A DNA stretch of 64,000 nt, taken from NCBI GenBank assembly GCA_018449595.1, contig JAAVUU010000002.1, positions 620,001 to 684,000 on the forward strand, in the 5' to 3' direction. Made by a program: the position numbers and the translations under genes. The notes beneath the pieces were generated by a model that saw nothing but the letters and a program-made list of their open reading frames with translations, was not told the origin of the DNA and did not search any database. Shown in pieces: positions 56,794 through 64,000 of the stretch. Origin of the DNA: Rhizobiales bacterium dw_265 (GTDB lineage Bacteria; Pseudomonadota; Alphaproteobacteria; Micropepsales; Micropepsaceae). Position 1 is the first letter of the stretch; each line of letters starts with the position of its first letter.

Positions 56794-58686
56794 ATGATTC
56801 AATGGATGCATGCCCTCTCCAAGTCCTGGGTCGCCACCCTGCTGATGGGCGGCCTGACCCTGAGCTTCGTGGTCTGGGGCATCGCCGACGTTTTTTCCGG
56901 CGCCTCCACCGGGGCGGTGGCGACGGTGGGCTCCACCGACATCGGCCAGGACGCGTTCCAGCGCGCCTATCGCAACTTCCTGCACAACCAGAGCCAGCAG
57001 ATGGGCGCCGAGATCACCCCGGAAATGGCCCAGCGCATGGGCCTGGGCCAGGTGGCGCTGCAGCAGATGGTCAGCCGCGAGGCCCTGAACAACGAGGCGG
57101 TGCGGCTGGGCCTGACCACCGCCGACGCCGCGGTGGCGCAGAATGTGAAGGCGATGACGCCGTTCCGCGGGCCGCTGGGCCAGTTCGACCGCCCCACCTT
57201 CCTGCAGGCGGTGCAGAATGCCGGCTATACCGAGGACCAGTTCATCGAGGAAGTGCGCCAGGACATGACGCGCGACCAGCTGACCCAGGCGGTGGAATCC
57301 AACTTCGTGATCCCGCCCACCTATGCCCAGGCGCTGTTCCAGTTCATCAACGAACGCCGCGCCGCCGACTATGTGATCCTGGCCCCGGAAAATGCCGGCG
57401 ATGTGGCCGCGCCCAGCGACGCGGTGCTGAACGCCTATATCAAGGCGCATGCCGAGCGCTTCTCGACCCCGGAATATCGCGATGCCGATTATGCCGCCAT
57501 CACGCCGGACGATGTGATGGGCTCCATCACCGTGACGGATGCCCAGATCCAGCAGGATTATGACGCCCACAAGGCGAGCTATGTCGTGCCGGAAAAGCGC
57601 GATGTGCAGCAGATCGAGTTCAAGACCCAGGCCGAGGCCGCCGCCGCCCGCGCCAAGATCCAGTCCGGCACCACCTTCGACGCCCTGGCGGCGCAGATGA
57701 AGCTGTCGCCGGCCCAGCTCAACCTGGGCACGCTGGCTGAGAGCGACCTGCCCGACGCCGACCGCGCCAAGGCGATCTTCGCCCTGGCGGTCAGCGAAGT
57801 CAGCCAGCCCTTGAAGACGGCTTTTGGCGGCTTTGTGCTGGCGCGGGTCACCAAACTCACGCCCGGTTCGAGCAAGACCCTGGCCGACGTCAAGGACACC
57901 ATCCGCAAGAACCTGCAGACCCAGCTGGCCGCCAACAAGCTGGTGGACATCGCCAATGCCTTCACCGATGCCCGCAGCGGCGGCAGCGATCTTATCCAGG
58001 CCGCCAAGAAGGCCGGCATGAAGACCGGCCATCTGACGGCGGTGGATGCCACCGGCCTCAAGCCCGATGGCACCAAGGCCGACGCGCCCGCCGATCCGGA
58101 ATTCCTGCCGGCCCTGTTCAAGGGCGAAGTGGGCGAGGATGCCGATCCCTTCCCCACCAAGGCGGGCGCCTATTTCGCGCTGCATGTGAATGGCGCCACG
58201 CCGCCCAAACTGAAGCCGCTGGAGCAGGTGCGCGCCCAGGCGCTGGCGGACTGGACCAATGAACAGCGCGCCAGCCTGCTGGCGACGCGCGCGGCGGCGC
58301 TGGCGGCGCAGGCGGTGAAGGACAAGTCGCTGGACAGTGTCGCGCGCGCCCTGAAAGTCAGCGTGCAGCACAGCCCGGCCCTGACGCGCGAGACCAATGA
58401 CACCATGTTCGGCGCCCCCATCACCACCAAGCTGTTCGCCGCCGCCCCCGGCGGGGTGGAGTTCGGCCCGACAGGCGCGTCGGGCAACTGGATCATCGCG
58501 CGGGTCACCGGCATTTCGCATCCGCGCCTCAACCCCGCCGATCCGGGCTTCCAGGGCGGGATACAGCGCCTGTCGCAGGCCGTGGCCAGCGACTTCTCCA
58601 TCGCCATGGCCAATGCCGCGCGCGCCAGGCAAGGCGTGAAGGTCAACCAGAAGCTGGTCGCGGGCATTGTCGGCGGCGGAAGCTGA
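56794..58686 (+). CDS. ppiD: PpiD-type periplasmic peptidyl-prolyl isomerase
   Basis: A 630-aa membrane-anchored chaperone: one N-terminal TM helix (about 12-32), SurA-like N-terminal helical region (QDAFQRAYRNFLHNQSQQ and following), and a parvulin-like domain about 255-360 (SYVVPEKRDVQQIEF, TTFDALAAQMK, FGGFVLARVTKL). It helps folding of outer-membrane and secreted proteins. It is encoded divergently from tpiA and overlaps trpE by one base (TGATG). Confidence 0.92.
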   Translation: MIQWMHALSKSWVATLLMGGLTLSFVVWGIADVFSGASTGAVATVGSTDIGQDAFQRAYRNFLHNQSQQMGAEITPEMAQRMGLGQVALQQMVSREALNNEAVRLGLTTADAAVAQNVKAMTPFRGPLGQFDRPTFLQAVQNAGYTEDQFIEEVRQDMTRDQLTQAVESNFVIPPTYAQALFQFINERRAADYVILAPENAGDVAAPSDAVLNAYIKAHAERFSTPEYRDADYAAITPDDVMGSITVTDAQIQQDYDAHKASYVVPEKRDVQQIEFKTQAEAAAARAKIQSGTTFDALAAQMKLSPAQLNLGTLAESDLPDADRAKAIFALAVSEVSQPLKTAFGGFVLARVTKLTPGSSKTLADVKDTIRKNLQTQLAANKLVDIANAFTDARSGGSDLIQAAKKAGMKTGHLTAVDATGLKPDGTKADAPADPEFLPALFKGEVGEDADPFPTKAGAYFALHVNGATPPKLKPLEQVRAQALADWTNEQRASLLATRAAALAAQAVKDKSLDSVARALKVSVQHSPALTRETNDTMFGAPITTKLFAAAPGGVEFGPTGASGNWIIARVTGISHPRLNPADPGFQGGIQRLSQAVASDFSIAMANAARARQGVKVNQKLVAGIVGGGS

Positions 58687-60194
58687 TGATCGCGCCGGGC
58701 TTTGAGGCTTTTGCATCCGGTCATGGCCGCGCCCAACTGCTCTATACGCGGCTGGTCGCCGACATGGAGACGCCGGTTTCCGCCTTCCTGAAACTGGCCG
58801 AGGGCAAGGACAATGCCTTCCTGCTGGAAAGCGTCCAGGGCGGCGAGACACGCGGGCGCTATTCCATCATCGGCCTGAAGCCCGACCTGATCTGGCGCTG
58901 CCGGGACGGCAAGGCCGAGATCAACCGCAATGCCCTGAACGGCGACAGCTTCATGGCCGAGAGCGCCAGGCCGCTGGACAGTTTGCGCGCCCTGACGCTG
59001 GAAGCGCGCGTCGCCCTGCCCGCCGGGCTGCCGCCGATGGCGACCGGGCTGTTCGGCTATCTGGGCTATGACATGGCGCGCCAGGTGGAAGACCTGCCCA
59101 ATCCGCCGCCCGATACCCTGGGCCTGCCCGACGCCATCTTGCTGCGCCCCACCATCACCGCCATCTTCGACAGCGTGCGCGACGAGATCATCCTGGTCAC
59201 GCCGGTCTGGCCCGATGCGGCAGTGGATGCCAAGGCCGCCTATGCCCGCGGCGTGGCGCGGCTGGAAGAAGCGGTGGCGGCGCTGGAAGCGCCCGCGCCG
59301 CCGTCCGCGCCGGTGCCCACCGACTTGCCGGCGGGCGTGGCGGTCGAATCCAACATGACCAAGGCCGAGTATTTCGACGTGGTGGCGCGCGCCAAGGCGT
59401 ACATCGCCGCTGGCGATGTGTTCCAGGTGGTGCCCAGCCAGCGATTTCGCCGGCCCTTCGCGCTGCCGCCCTTTTCGCTGTACCGCGCGCTGCGGCGGCT
59501 GAACCCCTCGCCCTATCTCTATTACCTGGCGATGCCGGGATTCCAGATCGTCGGCTCGTCGCCGGAAGTCCTGGTGCGGTTGCGCGACGGCAAGGTCACA
59601 ATCCGCCCCATCGCCGGCACCCGCCCGCGCGGCAAGACGCCGGAGGAAGACAAGGCGTTGGCCGACGACCTGATGGCCGATCCCAAGGAGCGGGCCGAGC
59701 ATCTGATGCTGGTGGACCTGGGTCGCAACGATGTCGGCCGGGTGTCGAAGACCGGCGCGGTGAAGGTGACCGACAGTTTCTTCATCGAACGCTACAGCCA
59801 TGTGATGCATCTGGTGTCGAATGTCGAAGGCGATATCCGCGACGGGCTGGATGCGGTGGATGCGCTGGCGGCGGGGCTTCCGGCGGGCACGCTGACCGGC
59901 GCGCCGAAAATTCGCGCCATGGAGATCATCGACGAGTTCGAAAAGGAAAAGCGCGGCGCGGCCTATGCCGGCGCGGTGGGCTATTTCGCCGCCGATGGCT
60001 CGATGGACACCTGCATCGTGCTGCGCACCGCCCTGGTCAAGGACGGCACCATGTATGTCCAGGCCGGCGGCGGCGTGGTCGCCGACAGCGTGCCCGAGGC
60101 CGAGTATCAGGAGACGATCAACAAGTCCAAGGCCCTCCTTGCCGCGGCGGAAGAAGCCGTGCGGTTCGCCAGCGCCGCAAAGAAGGGGCAGTAA
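58686..60194 (+). CDS. trpE: Anthranilate synthase component I
   Basis: A 502-aa chorismate-using enzyme for tryptophan synthesis. The N-terminal Trp-binding motif LLESV is present, so feedback inhibition is expected; the catalytic domain shows VPSQRF, GSSPEVLVRL, RPIAGTRPRGKTPEED, LMLVDLGRNDVGRV and GTLTGAPKIRAMEII. It is coupled to ppiD. The usual next gene trpG is absent here; a glycosyltransferase follows instead. Confidence 0.97.
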   Translation: MIAPGFEAFASGHGRAQLLYTRLVADMETPVSAFLKLAEGKDNAFLLESVQGGETRGRYSIIGLKPDLIWRCRDGKAEINRNALNGDSFMAESARPLDSLRALTLEARVALPAGLPPMATGLFGYLGYDMARQVEDLPNPPPDTLGLPDAILLRPTITAIFDSVRDEIILVTPVWPDAAVDAKAAYARGVARLEEAVAALEAPAPPSAPVPTDLPAGVAVESNMTKAEYFDVVARAKAYIAAGDVFQVVPSQRFRRPFALPPFSLYRALRRLNPSPYLYYLAMPGFQIVGSSPEVLVRLRDGKVTIRPIAGTRPRGKTPEEDKALADDLMADPKERAEHLMLVDLGRNDVGRVSKTGAVKVTDSFFIERYSHVMHLVSNVEGDIRDGLDAVDALAAGLPAGTLTGAPKIRAMEIIDEFEKEKRGAAYAGAVGYFAADGSMDTCIVLRTALVKDGTMYVQAGGGVVADSVPEAEYQETINKSKALLAAAEEAVRFASAAKKGQ

Positions 60195-60208
60195 TTGCCG
60201 CGCCAGCC

Positions 60209-62248
60209 GTGAGCCAGCCCGACCTTGCCGGCTTGTTCACCCAGGCGCGTTTTCGTCATCAGCAGGGCGACCTTGAAGGCGCGGCGGCGCTTTACGACCG
60301 CATCCTGCAATACCAGCCCGCCAGCATCGCCGTCCTCGTCAACCTGGGCGGGGTCCGGTACGAGCAGCGGAAATTCGCGCAAGCCCTGGCGCATTACGAC
60401 AAGGCCGCCCTCCTGGCGCCGCAAGATCCGGGCCTTGCGCTCAATCGCGGCCATGCCCTGCGCGAACTGAACCGGCCCGACGCGGCGCTGGCAGCTTTCG
60501 ACGACGTGCTGGCCCGCGCGCCGCAGATGGCGCAAGCCTGGACGGCGCGCGGCGGCATTCTGCAGCGGCAGCGCCGTCTGCGCGATGCCCTGGCAAGTTA
60601 TGACAAGGCGCTCCTGCTGGCGCCGCAGGATGGCGAGGCTCTCAACAACAGCGGCGTGATCCTTTCCGAACTGGGCGACCCCGTTCGCGCGCTGGAATAT
60701 CTGGATGCCGCCCTGGCGCTGGCGCCGGCGAGCTGGCAGGCACACAACAACCGGGGCAATGCGCTGCGCGATCTGGGACGGCCCCAGGCGGCGTTGATGG
60801 AATATGACGCGGCGCTGGCGCGCAATCCCGGCTATGCCGAGGCGCATTACAATCGCGGCGACCTGCTGATGACATTGCGCCGGCACGACGAGGCGCTTGC
60901 TTCCTATCTGCGCGCCGCCGAGGCCGAGCCCGACCTGCCCAACCTGGAAGGGGCCTTGCTCCATGCCCGCATGCAGTTGTGCGACTGGACGGATTTCGCC
61001 GGCCGTTGCGCCGCACTGCTGGACAAGATCGACCGCGGCCAGCCCGCCTCCGCGCCTTTCCCGCTTCTGTCGGTGCCCTGCACAGCCGCGCAGCAGCGCC
61101 GCGCAGCAGCGGCACACATGGCCCTGACATTCGCGACATCACCGGGCGCTCCCGCGCAGGCGCGTAAGAACGGGCGCGTCCGCATCGGCTATGTCTCGGC
61201 CGATTTCCGCCACCATCCCTCCATGCAGCTTGCGGTGCAGCATTTCGAAAACCACGACCGCACGCGGTTCGAAACCTTCGCCTTTTCTCTTTCTCCCGGC
61301 GATGGCAGCGCGATGCGGGCACGCGCGGAGAAGGCCTTCGATCACTTCCTGGATTGTGCCTCGTTCAGTGACTCTGCGGTGGCGCGGCTGTTGCGCGATC
61401 ACAGTATCGACATCGCCATCGACCTGGATGGCCTCACCCAGGGCGGACGGCCCGGAGTGCTGCTGGAGCGCCCCGCCCCCTTGCAATTGGGATGGCTGGG
61501 CTATCCCGGCACGCTGGGATCGGCGCATCTGGATTATATCGTCGCCGATGGCGTCGTGGTGCCGTCCGGCGCGGAAGCCGGTTATCGCGAACGCATCTTG
61601 CGCCTGCCGCATTGCTATCAGCCCAACAGCCGCAGGCCGTCAATCGCGCCGGCTTCGCGCGACGAAGCGGGCCTGCCGGATGAGGGTGTCGTTTTCTGCG
61701 CCTTCAACAACCCGGTCAAGATCACGCCCGACATCTTTGCCGCCTGGATGAATATCCTGGCCCAAGTGCCACTGAGCGTGCTGTGGCTGCGCGTCGACGA
61801 TGAAACGGCGCTGTGCAATCTGAAACGCGCTGCCACGAATGCCGGTATCGCGCCTTCACGGCTGATTTTCGCGCCACATGCCGACCACCCTGCCCATTTC
61901 GCCCGGCTGGCGGCCGCGGATATCTTTCTGGATACCTCGCCCTACAACGCCCACACCACCGCCAGCGACGCATTGTGGGCGGGCGTGCCGGTCGTCACGT
62001 TGCGCGGCGAGACCTTCGCCAGCCGGGTGGCAGCCAGCTTGTTGCATACGGTGGGCTTGCCGGAACTGATCACCGACAGGCTGGAGGATTACGAGGCGCT
62101 TGCCCTGCATCTGGCGCGCACACCCACCCTGCTGCGGGAAATCCGCGACAGGCTTGCGCGCAATCGCACCGGCACGCCGCTGTTCGATATTGACCTTTTC
62201 ACCCGCGACTTCGAGGCGGCGCTATTGTCCCTGCTGGACAGGGCCTAG
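60209..62248 (+). CDS. TPR/GT41 O-GlcNAc transferase-like protein
   Basis: A 679-aa soluble glycosyltransferase. About six TPR repeats fill residues 8-255 (e.g. ALAHYDKAALLAPQDP, NNSGVILSELGDPVRALEYL, YNRGDLLMTLRRHDEAL), followed by the SPINDLY/OGT catalytic domain: RIGYVSADFRHHPSMQL, SIDIAIDLDGLTQGGRPGV, LGWLGYPGTLGS, SPYNAHTTASDALWAG and VVTLRGETFASR. It starts with GTG at 60209. Bacterial members often glycosylate flagellin or other proteins. It tail-overlaps the deacetylase gene by 27 bp. Confidence 0.92.
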   Translation: MSQPDLAGLFTQARFRHQQGDLEGAAALYDRILQYQPASIAVLVNLGGVRYEQRKFAQALAHYDKAALLAPQDPGLALNRGHALRELNRPDAALAAFDDVLARAPQMAQAWTARGGILQRQRRLRDALASYDKALLLAPQDGEALNNSGVILSELGDPVRALEYLDAALALAPASWQAHNNRGNALRDLGRPQAALMEYDAALARNPGYAEAHYNRGDLLMTLRRHDEALASYLRAAEAEPDLPNLEGALLHARMQLCDWTDFAGRCAALLDKIDRGQPASAPFPLLSVPCTAAQQRRAAAAHMALTFATSPGAPAQARKNGRVRIGYVSADFRHHPSMQLAVQHFENHDRTRFETFAFSLSPGDGSAMRARAEKAFDHFLDCASFSDSAVARLLRDHSIDIAIDLDGLTQGGRPGVLLERPAPLQLGWLGYPGTLGSAHLDYIVADGVVVPSGAEAGYRERILRLPHCYQPNSRRPSIAPASRDEAGLPDEGVVFCAFNNPVKITPDIFAAWMNILAQVPLSVLWLRVDDETALCNLKRAATNAGIAPSRLIFAPHADHPAHFARLAAADIFLDTSPYNAHTTASDALWAGVPVVTLRGETFASRVAASLLHTVGLPELITDRLEDYEALALHLARTPTLLREIRDRLARNRTGTPLFDIDLFTRDFEAALLSLLDRA

Positions 62249-63316
62249 CGCCGCGACCGCCGTCTCGCGGCCGCTCTTCAGCTTGATCGCCTCGTCCAGC
62301 GGCACCAGGGTCACGCCATGGTCCTTCGCCAGCCACGCCGCCAGCAGCCGCAGCGTCGTATCGTGCGGATGGCCTATGGCGATGGCGACGCCGCTGCGTC
62401 TGGCTTCGCGCGCCAGCATCTCCAACTGGGCGCTGACCGACACCGCGCTCTGGTCGTCATCCAGGAAGACATCGCGCTGCGCCGTCATCACGCCATAGCG
62501 GGCGGCCACCGCGCCGACCTTGCTGTCTGTGCCGGTGCGGGAATCGAAGAAGAACAGATGCCGCGCCCGCAGCGTCGCCATCACCGGCGCAAGCCCCGCC
62601 GCATCGGCGGTGAAGCGGCTGCCTTCGTGATTGTTGATGCCCACGATTCCGGGCACGCGCGACAAGTCCCAGCCGAAGCGGCGCGCGATTTCGTCCGCGG
62701 GCATGCCGACTTTCAGGGTCATGGGGCCGGGATTCTGCGGTCCCACCGCCTGCATCGGCACATGCGCCAGCACGGGATGGCCCTTGCGCCCGGCTTCCTG
62801 CGCCAGGAAGGGCGTCGCCTCGGCATAAGGCAGGAAAGACATCGCCACCTCTTTCGGCAGCGCCATGGCGCGGTCGGTGCCGGCGATGTCCTCGCCCAGA
62901 TCGTCGATGCAGATGGCGATGACCGGCCTCAAGTAGCGAAGCGGTAGGCCACTATTAGAAGCCCGCGCGCCGCGCAACGCGGGCGCGGGGCCGGTCCTGG
63001 CCGCCATCACCGCCTGGTTCAGCCAGTCGGGGAATGAATTGGTGACGACGGGATACAGCACCTGCGGCGCATAGCGGCTTTCGCCAAAACCGTCCGGCAC
63101 CGCGAACCGCGCCACGCCATGGGCAAAGCCGTCATCGGCGCTTGCCAAAGAAGTATCAGCCCTTGCCGCCATGCCGGGCATCGCCGCATCCAGGAAGCGC
63201 GGCAGCCCGGCCAGCACCGCAGCCCCGCCGGTCGCCAGCCCGCCCGCGAACAACAGCGCGAACACCGCTTCCGGTGCAAAACGCCGCACAAGTCGAATCA
63301 AAGACCCGCTGCCCAT
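62222..63316 (-). CDS. Divergent polysaccharide deacetylase (YibQ-like)
   Basis: A 364-aa protein with an N-terminal hydrophobic anchor (about 13-38) and a divergent NodB-type fold (about 132-355): VIAICIDDLGED, MSFLPYAEATP, LAHVPMQAVGPQNPGP, INNHEGSRFTAD and AIAIGHPHDTT. A 28-bp repeat is translated just before the catalytic core (GLPLRYLRP), in frame. The substrate is unknown. Confidence 0.88.
   Translation of the reverse strand: MGSGSLIRLVRRFAPEAVFALLFAGGLATGGAAVLAGLPRFLDAAMPGMAARADTSLASADDGFAHGVARFAVPDGFGESRYAPQVLYPVVTNSFPDWLNQAVMAARTGPAPALRGARASNSGLPLRYLRPVIAICIDDLGEDIAGTDRAMALPKEVAMSFLPYAEATPFLAQEAGRKGHPVLAHVPMQAVGPQNPGPMTLKVGMPADEIARRFGWDLSRVPGIVGINNHEGSRFTADAAGLAPVMATLRARHLFFFDSRTGTDSKVGAVAARYGVMTAQRDVFLDDDQSAVSVSAQLEMLAREARRSGVAIAIGHPHDTTLRLLAAWLAKDHGVTLVPLDEAIKLKSGRETAVAALGPVQQGQ
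62925..62952 (-). repeat. 28-bp coding repeat, copy 2
   Basis: GGCCTCAAGTAGCGAAGCGG-TAGGCCAC on the plus strand, read on the minus strand within the deacetylase frame as GLPLRYLR. It differs from the copy at 36092-36119 at two bases. The frame stays open through the insert. Confidence 0.75.
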
Positions 63317-63356
63317 GCCTCACCTTGAGGCAGGCAGGATAGGTGTCAAATCCCAA

Positions 63357-63487
63357 TTGTCATGGCCCGCAAAAGCGGGCCACCCAGGTGACGCTGGACT
63401 GATCATTGCACTGCGGTTGATATTTTATCCTGTATCCGCGCTGCTTCACGCCCAACTGGGTGGCCCGCACTCCGGCGGGCCATGACA
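63357..63487. repeat. family-1 inverted-repeat element, copy 3
   Basis: A 131-bp element with TTGTCATGGCCCGC / GCGGGCCATGACA ends and CCACCCAGG / CTGGGTGG arms. It lies upstream of the deacetylase gene and just after the DHA2 fragment's stop. Confidence 0.88.
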
Positions 63488-63494
63488 CTTTTGT

Positions 63495-64000
63495 TCAATC
63501 CGCAGCAACCGGCGCGCCGCCGCCCGACACCGCGCGCTTGCACAGCCAGACCATGCCGATCATCAGCAGGCAGAGCCAGCCCGAGGCCCAGAAGATGTCA
63601 TCCGCCGACAGCAGATAGGCCTGGGCCGTGATAGTCCGCGCCAGCGACGCCTGGGCGGACAGCCCCGGCAGCCCCAGGTGATGCAGCCCGTTCACGGCAT
63701 TGTTCATCACCGGGTTGAAGATCGAGGTGCCATCGGTCAGCCGGCTCTGGTGCAGCGCCTCGCGCCGGTCCCAGATGGTGGTGACGATGGAGGCCGCGAA
63801 GCCGCCCGCGGTGATGCGCACGAAGTTCGACAGGCCAGAAGCCAGCGGGATGCGATGCGGCGGGATGCCGTCCAGCAGGATGGTAATCATCGAGAGGAAG
63901 AAGGTCGCCATGGCGACGCCCTGCACCAGCAGCGGCAGCATGAAATCCACGAAGCTGGCGTCCTGGGTGAAATTGGACCGCATCAGGAACGAGACGCCGA
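63495..64000 (-). CDS. DHA2-family MFS exporter, C-terminal part
   Basis: The last 168 residues of a 14-TM exporter, open to the right edge. Visible segments: VSFLMRSNFTQDASFVDFML, LLVQGVAMATFFLSMITILL, IPPHRIPLASGLSNFVRITA (family loop), FAASIVTTIWDRREALHQSR, and the last TM (FWASGWLCLLMIGMVWLC). The N-terminal part lies beyond 64000. It has the same family and strand as the gene at the left edge. Confidence 0.9.
   Translation of the reverse strand, partial: GVSFLMRSNFTQDASFVDFMLPLLVQGVAMATFFLSMITILLDGIPPHRIPLASGLSNFVRITAGGFAASIVTTIWDRREALHQSRLTDGTSIFNPVMNNAVNGLHHLGLPGLSAQASLARTITAQAYLLSADDIFWASGWLCLLMIGMVWLCKRAVSGGGAPVAAD

Noticed and set aside
56773-58851. 692-codon minus-strand frame opposite ppiD
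   Set aside because: ppiD and trpE on the plus strand have recognisable domains; the antisense frame is compositional.

Overview
The window looks like chromosomal DNA of a GC-rich (mostly about 65% by eye) motile alphaproteobacterium. Evidence for this: a pyruvate dehydrogenase E1-beta carrying its own lipoyl domain, the gene order secG-pyrG-kdsA-eno-ftsB-pdhABC-lpd, a tpiA/ppiD/trpE junction, a Bpt-type aminoacyl transferase, DUF2336 and Hpt/receiver genes, and a GGAAC-N16-CGTT (EcfG-type) promoter. A Rhizomicrobium/Micropepsaceae- or Caulobacterales-like organism is plausible, but the genus cannot be fixed from this sequence. No phage, integrase, transposase, CRISPR array or rRNA was seen; there is one tRNA.

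Layout. 1-9 kb: MarR-EmrAB efflux operon, a porin-pstS phosphate operon behind a Pho box, a flavin reductase, motB, bpt, and a receiver/HisKA_2 kinase pair behind an EcfG-like promoter. 9-17.6 kb: metG, two tandem secreted mutarotase-like proteins, tRNA-Thr(TGT) overlapping a perfect 18-bp hairpin, a secreted bicupin, an SMP-30 lactonase-like protein, and a lemA-TPM-TPM operon. 17.6-25.4 kb: asmA, yihY/brkB, a TetR-like HTH/coiled-coil/TM/Sel1 fusion, an iron uptake operon (ftrA-ftrB-ftrC without ftrD) with a Fur-like site, a VOC protein and a metallo-beta-lactamase-fold protein. 25.6-30.7 kb: a beta-barrel/GT2 polysaccharide pair (xagA/xagB-like), a TetR regulator and glpK. 30.7-38.6 kb: DUF2336, nadK, receiver plus Hpt, a lytic transglycosylase, HIT, msrA, and a copper/cytochrome-oxidase assembly group (PCuAC, CtaG, PaiB, Sco). 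38.6-51.9 kb: the housekeeping block from the lpd/pdh operon through ftsB, eno, kdsA, pyrG and secG, interrupted by a Wza-like export gene and a decapitated GIY-YIG nuclease. 52-64 kb: a DUF1800/DUF1501 pair, a degenerate receiver, tpiA, ppiD-trpE, a TPR/GT41 glycosyltransferase, a divergent polysaccharide deacetylase, and the C-terminus of a second DHA2 exporter fragment.

How the genes work together. Pyruvate-to-acetyl-CoA conversion and lower glycolysis (eno, tpiA, pdh) sit beside division (ftsB), secretion (secG), CTP and Kdo synthesis. Phosphate capture (porin, PstS), ferrous iron uptake (FtrABC) and copper delivery to cytochrome oxidase (PCuAC, Sco, CtaG) form three nutrient modules, the first two with recognisable operator sites. 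Receivers, an Hpt protein, a pseudo-receiver, MotB and DUF2336 suggest motility or stress signalling.

The most unusual content lies between genes. Three structured repeat families recur: (1) long inverted repeats with TGTCATGGCC...GGCCATGACA ends, three large copies and one short relative; (2) double hairpins placed just after the stop codon of minus-strand genes, three copies in the same orientation, one flanked by a duplicated asmA tail; (3) a 28-nt repeat found twice inside open reading frames. Two gene remnants (GIY-YIG; YkgJ-like cysteine cluster) lie in spacers. The best candidate for a new regulator is the TetR-HTH/TM/Sel1 fusion.
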